A stretch of DNA of 64,000 bases from Terebella lapidaria (taxonomy: Eukaryota > Annelida > Polychaeta > Terebellida > Terebellidae), in NCBI GenBank assembly GCA_949152475.1, contig OX424569.1:21179170-21243169 (forward strand). Reading direction: 5' to 3'. The notes under the pieces are model-generated. The model made no database searches. It had not been told where the DNA came from and saw only the letters and a program-made list of their open reading frames with translations. Numbering within the stretch: the stretch's first letter is position 1; the number at the start of each line of letters is the position of its first letter. Below are positions 63,126-64,000 of this stretch, in pieces. A program made the translations under genes and the position numbers.

Positions 63126-64000
63126 AATGATGGAATTTGCGCCAAATCGAACATTTCACAATGAGTTATATTTCAACTCAGACTATTTGACATAGTTGAT
63201 TTCAAGCTGAAATTCAAAATAAAAGTTGACCAAAACTGCATTTCAAGATGATGGAATTTGCGCAAAATCGAACTTTTCACAATGAGTTATATTTCAACTC
63301 AGACTATTTGACAAAGTTGATTTCAAGCTGAAATTCAAAATAAAAGTTGACCAAAACTGCATTTCAAGATGATGGAATTTGCGCAAAATCGAACTTTTCA
63401 CAATGAGTTATATTTCAACTCAGACTATTTGACAAAGTTGATTTCAAGCTGAATTTCAAAGTAAAAATTGACCAAAACTGCACTTCAAGATGACAGAGTT
63501 TGTGCAAAATCGAACTTTTCACAAGGAGTTATATTTCAACTCAGACTATTCGACAAAGTTGGTTTCAAGCTAAATTTCAAAGTAAAAGTTGACTAAAACT
63601 GAATTTCAAGATGATGGAATTTGCGCCAAATCTAACTTTTCACAAGGAGTTATATTTCAACTCAGACTATTTGACAAAGTTGGTTTCAAGCTAAAATTGA
63701 AAATAAAAGTTGACCAAAACTGCATTTCAAGATGACGGAATTTGTGCAAAATCGAACTTTTCACATTGAGTTATACTTCAACACAGACTATTTGACAAAG
63801 TTGGTTTCAAGCTAAAATTCAAAGTAAAGGTTGACCAAAACTGCATTTCAAGATGACGGAATTTGTGCAAAATCGAACTTTTCACAAGAAGTTATACTTC
63901 AACTCAGACTATTTGACAAAGTTGGTTTCAAGCTAAAATTCAAAATAAAAGTTGACCAAAACTGCATTTCAATATGACGGAATTTGTGCAAAATCGAACT
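63125..64000. repeat. A-like tail running off the window
   Basis: Follows the order of A1 near 8.8-9.8 kb: AAAATGATGG, two GCGCAAAATCG monomers, ACTTCAAGATGACAGAG (63,494 against 9,181), GACTAAAACTG, CATTGAG, AAAGGTT, AAGAAG and ATATGACGG, with one CATTCTATT monomer missing. No sign of the array ending. Confidence 0.8.

Larger units (their letters stand above)
57293..64000. repeat. 121-bp satellite array, right of the gap
   Basis: The same monomer family and orientation resume directly after the N run, starting at monomer position 91 (ATTTGACA), and continue to the window end, where a monomer is cut off. Variant types here (the 150-bp monomer, the TATATGAC marker, the ATTACGCC form, the CATTGAG and AAAGGTT variants) are all shared with the left part, so both sides belong to one array or to arrays that have exchanged sequence. 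Confidence 0.98.

Noticed and set aside
1-64000. CRISPR array
   Set aside because: The repeats abut with no unique spacers, and the 121-bp unit is conserved along its whole length.
1-64000. CENP-B box in the monomer
   Set aside because: Neither strand has the TTCG....A..CGGG pattern; GTTCGATTTTGC on the minus strand has TTCG but no A at the required place and no CGGG.
1-64000. Coding tandem repeat, such as a silk, mucin or surface protein exon
   Set aside because: The unit is not a multiple of 3, and no frame stays open beyond about two monomers.
1-64000. Transposon or virus-like element as the source of the array
   Set aside because: I found no terminal repeats, target-site duplications, coding remnants or inverted units in the window. 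An origin from such an element cannot be excluded but is not shown here.
1-64000. tRNA, 5S rRNA or snRNA gene arrays
   Set aside because: No internal promoter boxes or cloverleaf-like pairing were recognised in the monomer, and the AT content is too high.
1-64000. Telomeric or microsatellite tracts
   Set aside because: No short motif repeats beyond runs of four or five A or T were seen.

Overview
This window is satellite DNA from end to end. All 63,800 called bases are head-to-tail copies, in one orientation, of a 121-bp AT-rich monomer (about 67% A+T by hand count of one typical copy), roughly 525 copies in all. A 200-base N gap lies at 57,093-57,292. The array runs off both ends of the window. 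I see no protein-coding gene, RNA gene, transposon, microsatellite or unique sequence. Short open frames of 65-88 codons occur but are by-products of the repeat: 121 is not a multiple of 3, and the frames that begin in the TTGACC motif start on TTG.

The organism is a eukaryote, most likely with a large scaffolded assembly. A long homogeneous satellite with higher-order structure is typical of centromeric or other constitutive heterochromatin. I do not recognise the monomer as a named family and cannot name the species.

The interest lies in the higher-order architecture. Variant monomers (a 150-bp form with an internal 29-bp duplication, 91/90-bp forms with a 30/31-bp deletion, and many single-base variants) act as bar codes that reveal nested duplications. 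Layout: 1-450, flank; about 450-14,130 (A1) and 14,130-26,955 (A2), two adjacent nearly identical copies of a unit of about 13 kb that itself contains a 3.18-kb duplication; 26,956-29,575 (B), a tandem pair of 1.48 and 1.24 kb; 29,575-37,345 (C1) and 37,345-45,260 (C2), a tandem pair of about 7.8 kb with nested 695-bp and 725-bp duplications; 45,261-49,860, a patchwork of C-type and D-type blocks with 666/786-bp tandem steps; 49,860-57,092 (D1-D3), three copies of a 2.4-2.7-kb unit; the gap; 57,293-64,000 (E), a block duplicated at 3,565 bp plus A-like sequence.

Most offsets I measured between paired blocks equal an exact sum of monomer lengths (121, 150, 91, 90) plus the individual small indels visible in those stretches. 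This is what repeated unequal crossing-over in register would leave. Many of the recurrent base variants fall at four CpG or former-CpG positions and are C-to-T or G-to-A changes, suggesting the array is or was cytosine-methylated. Coordinates of duplication ends were found by eye and are good to about 30-60 bp unless stated.
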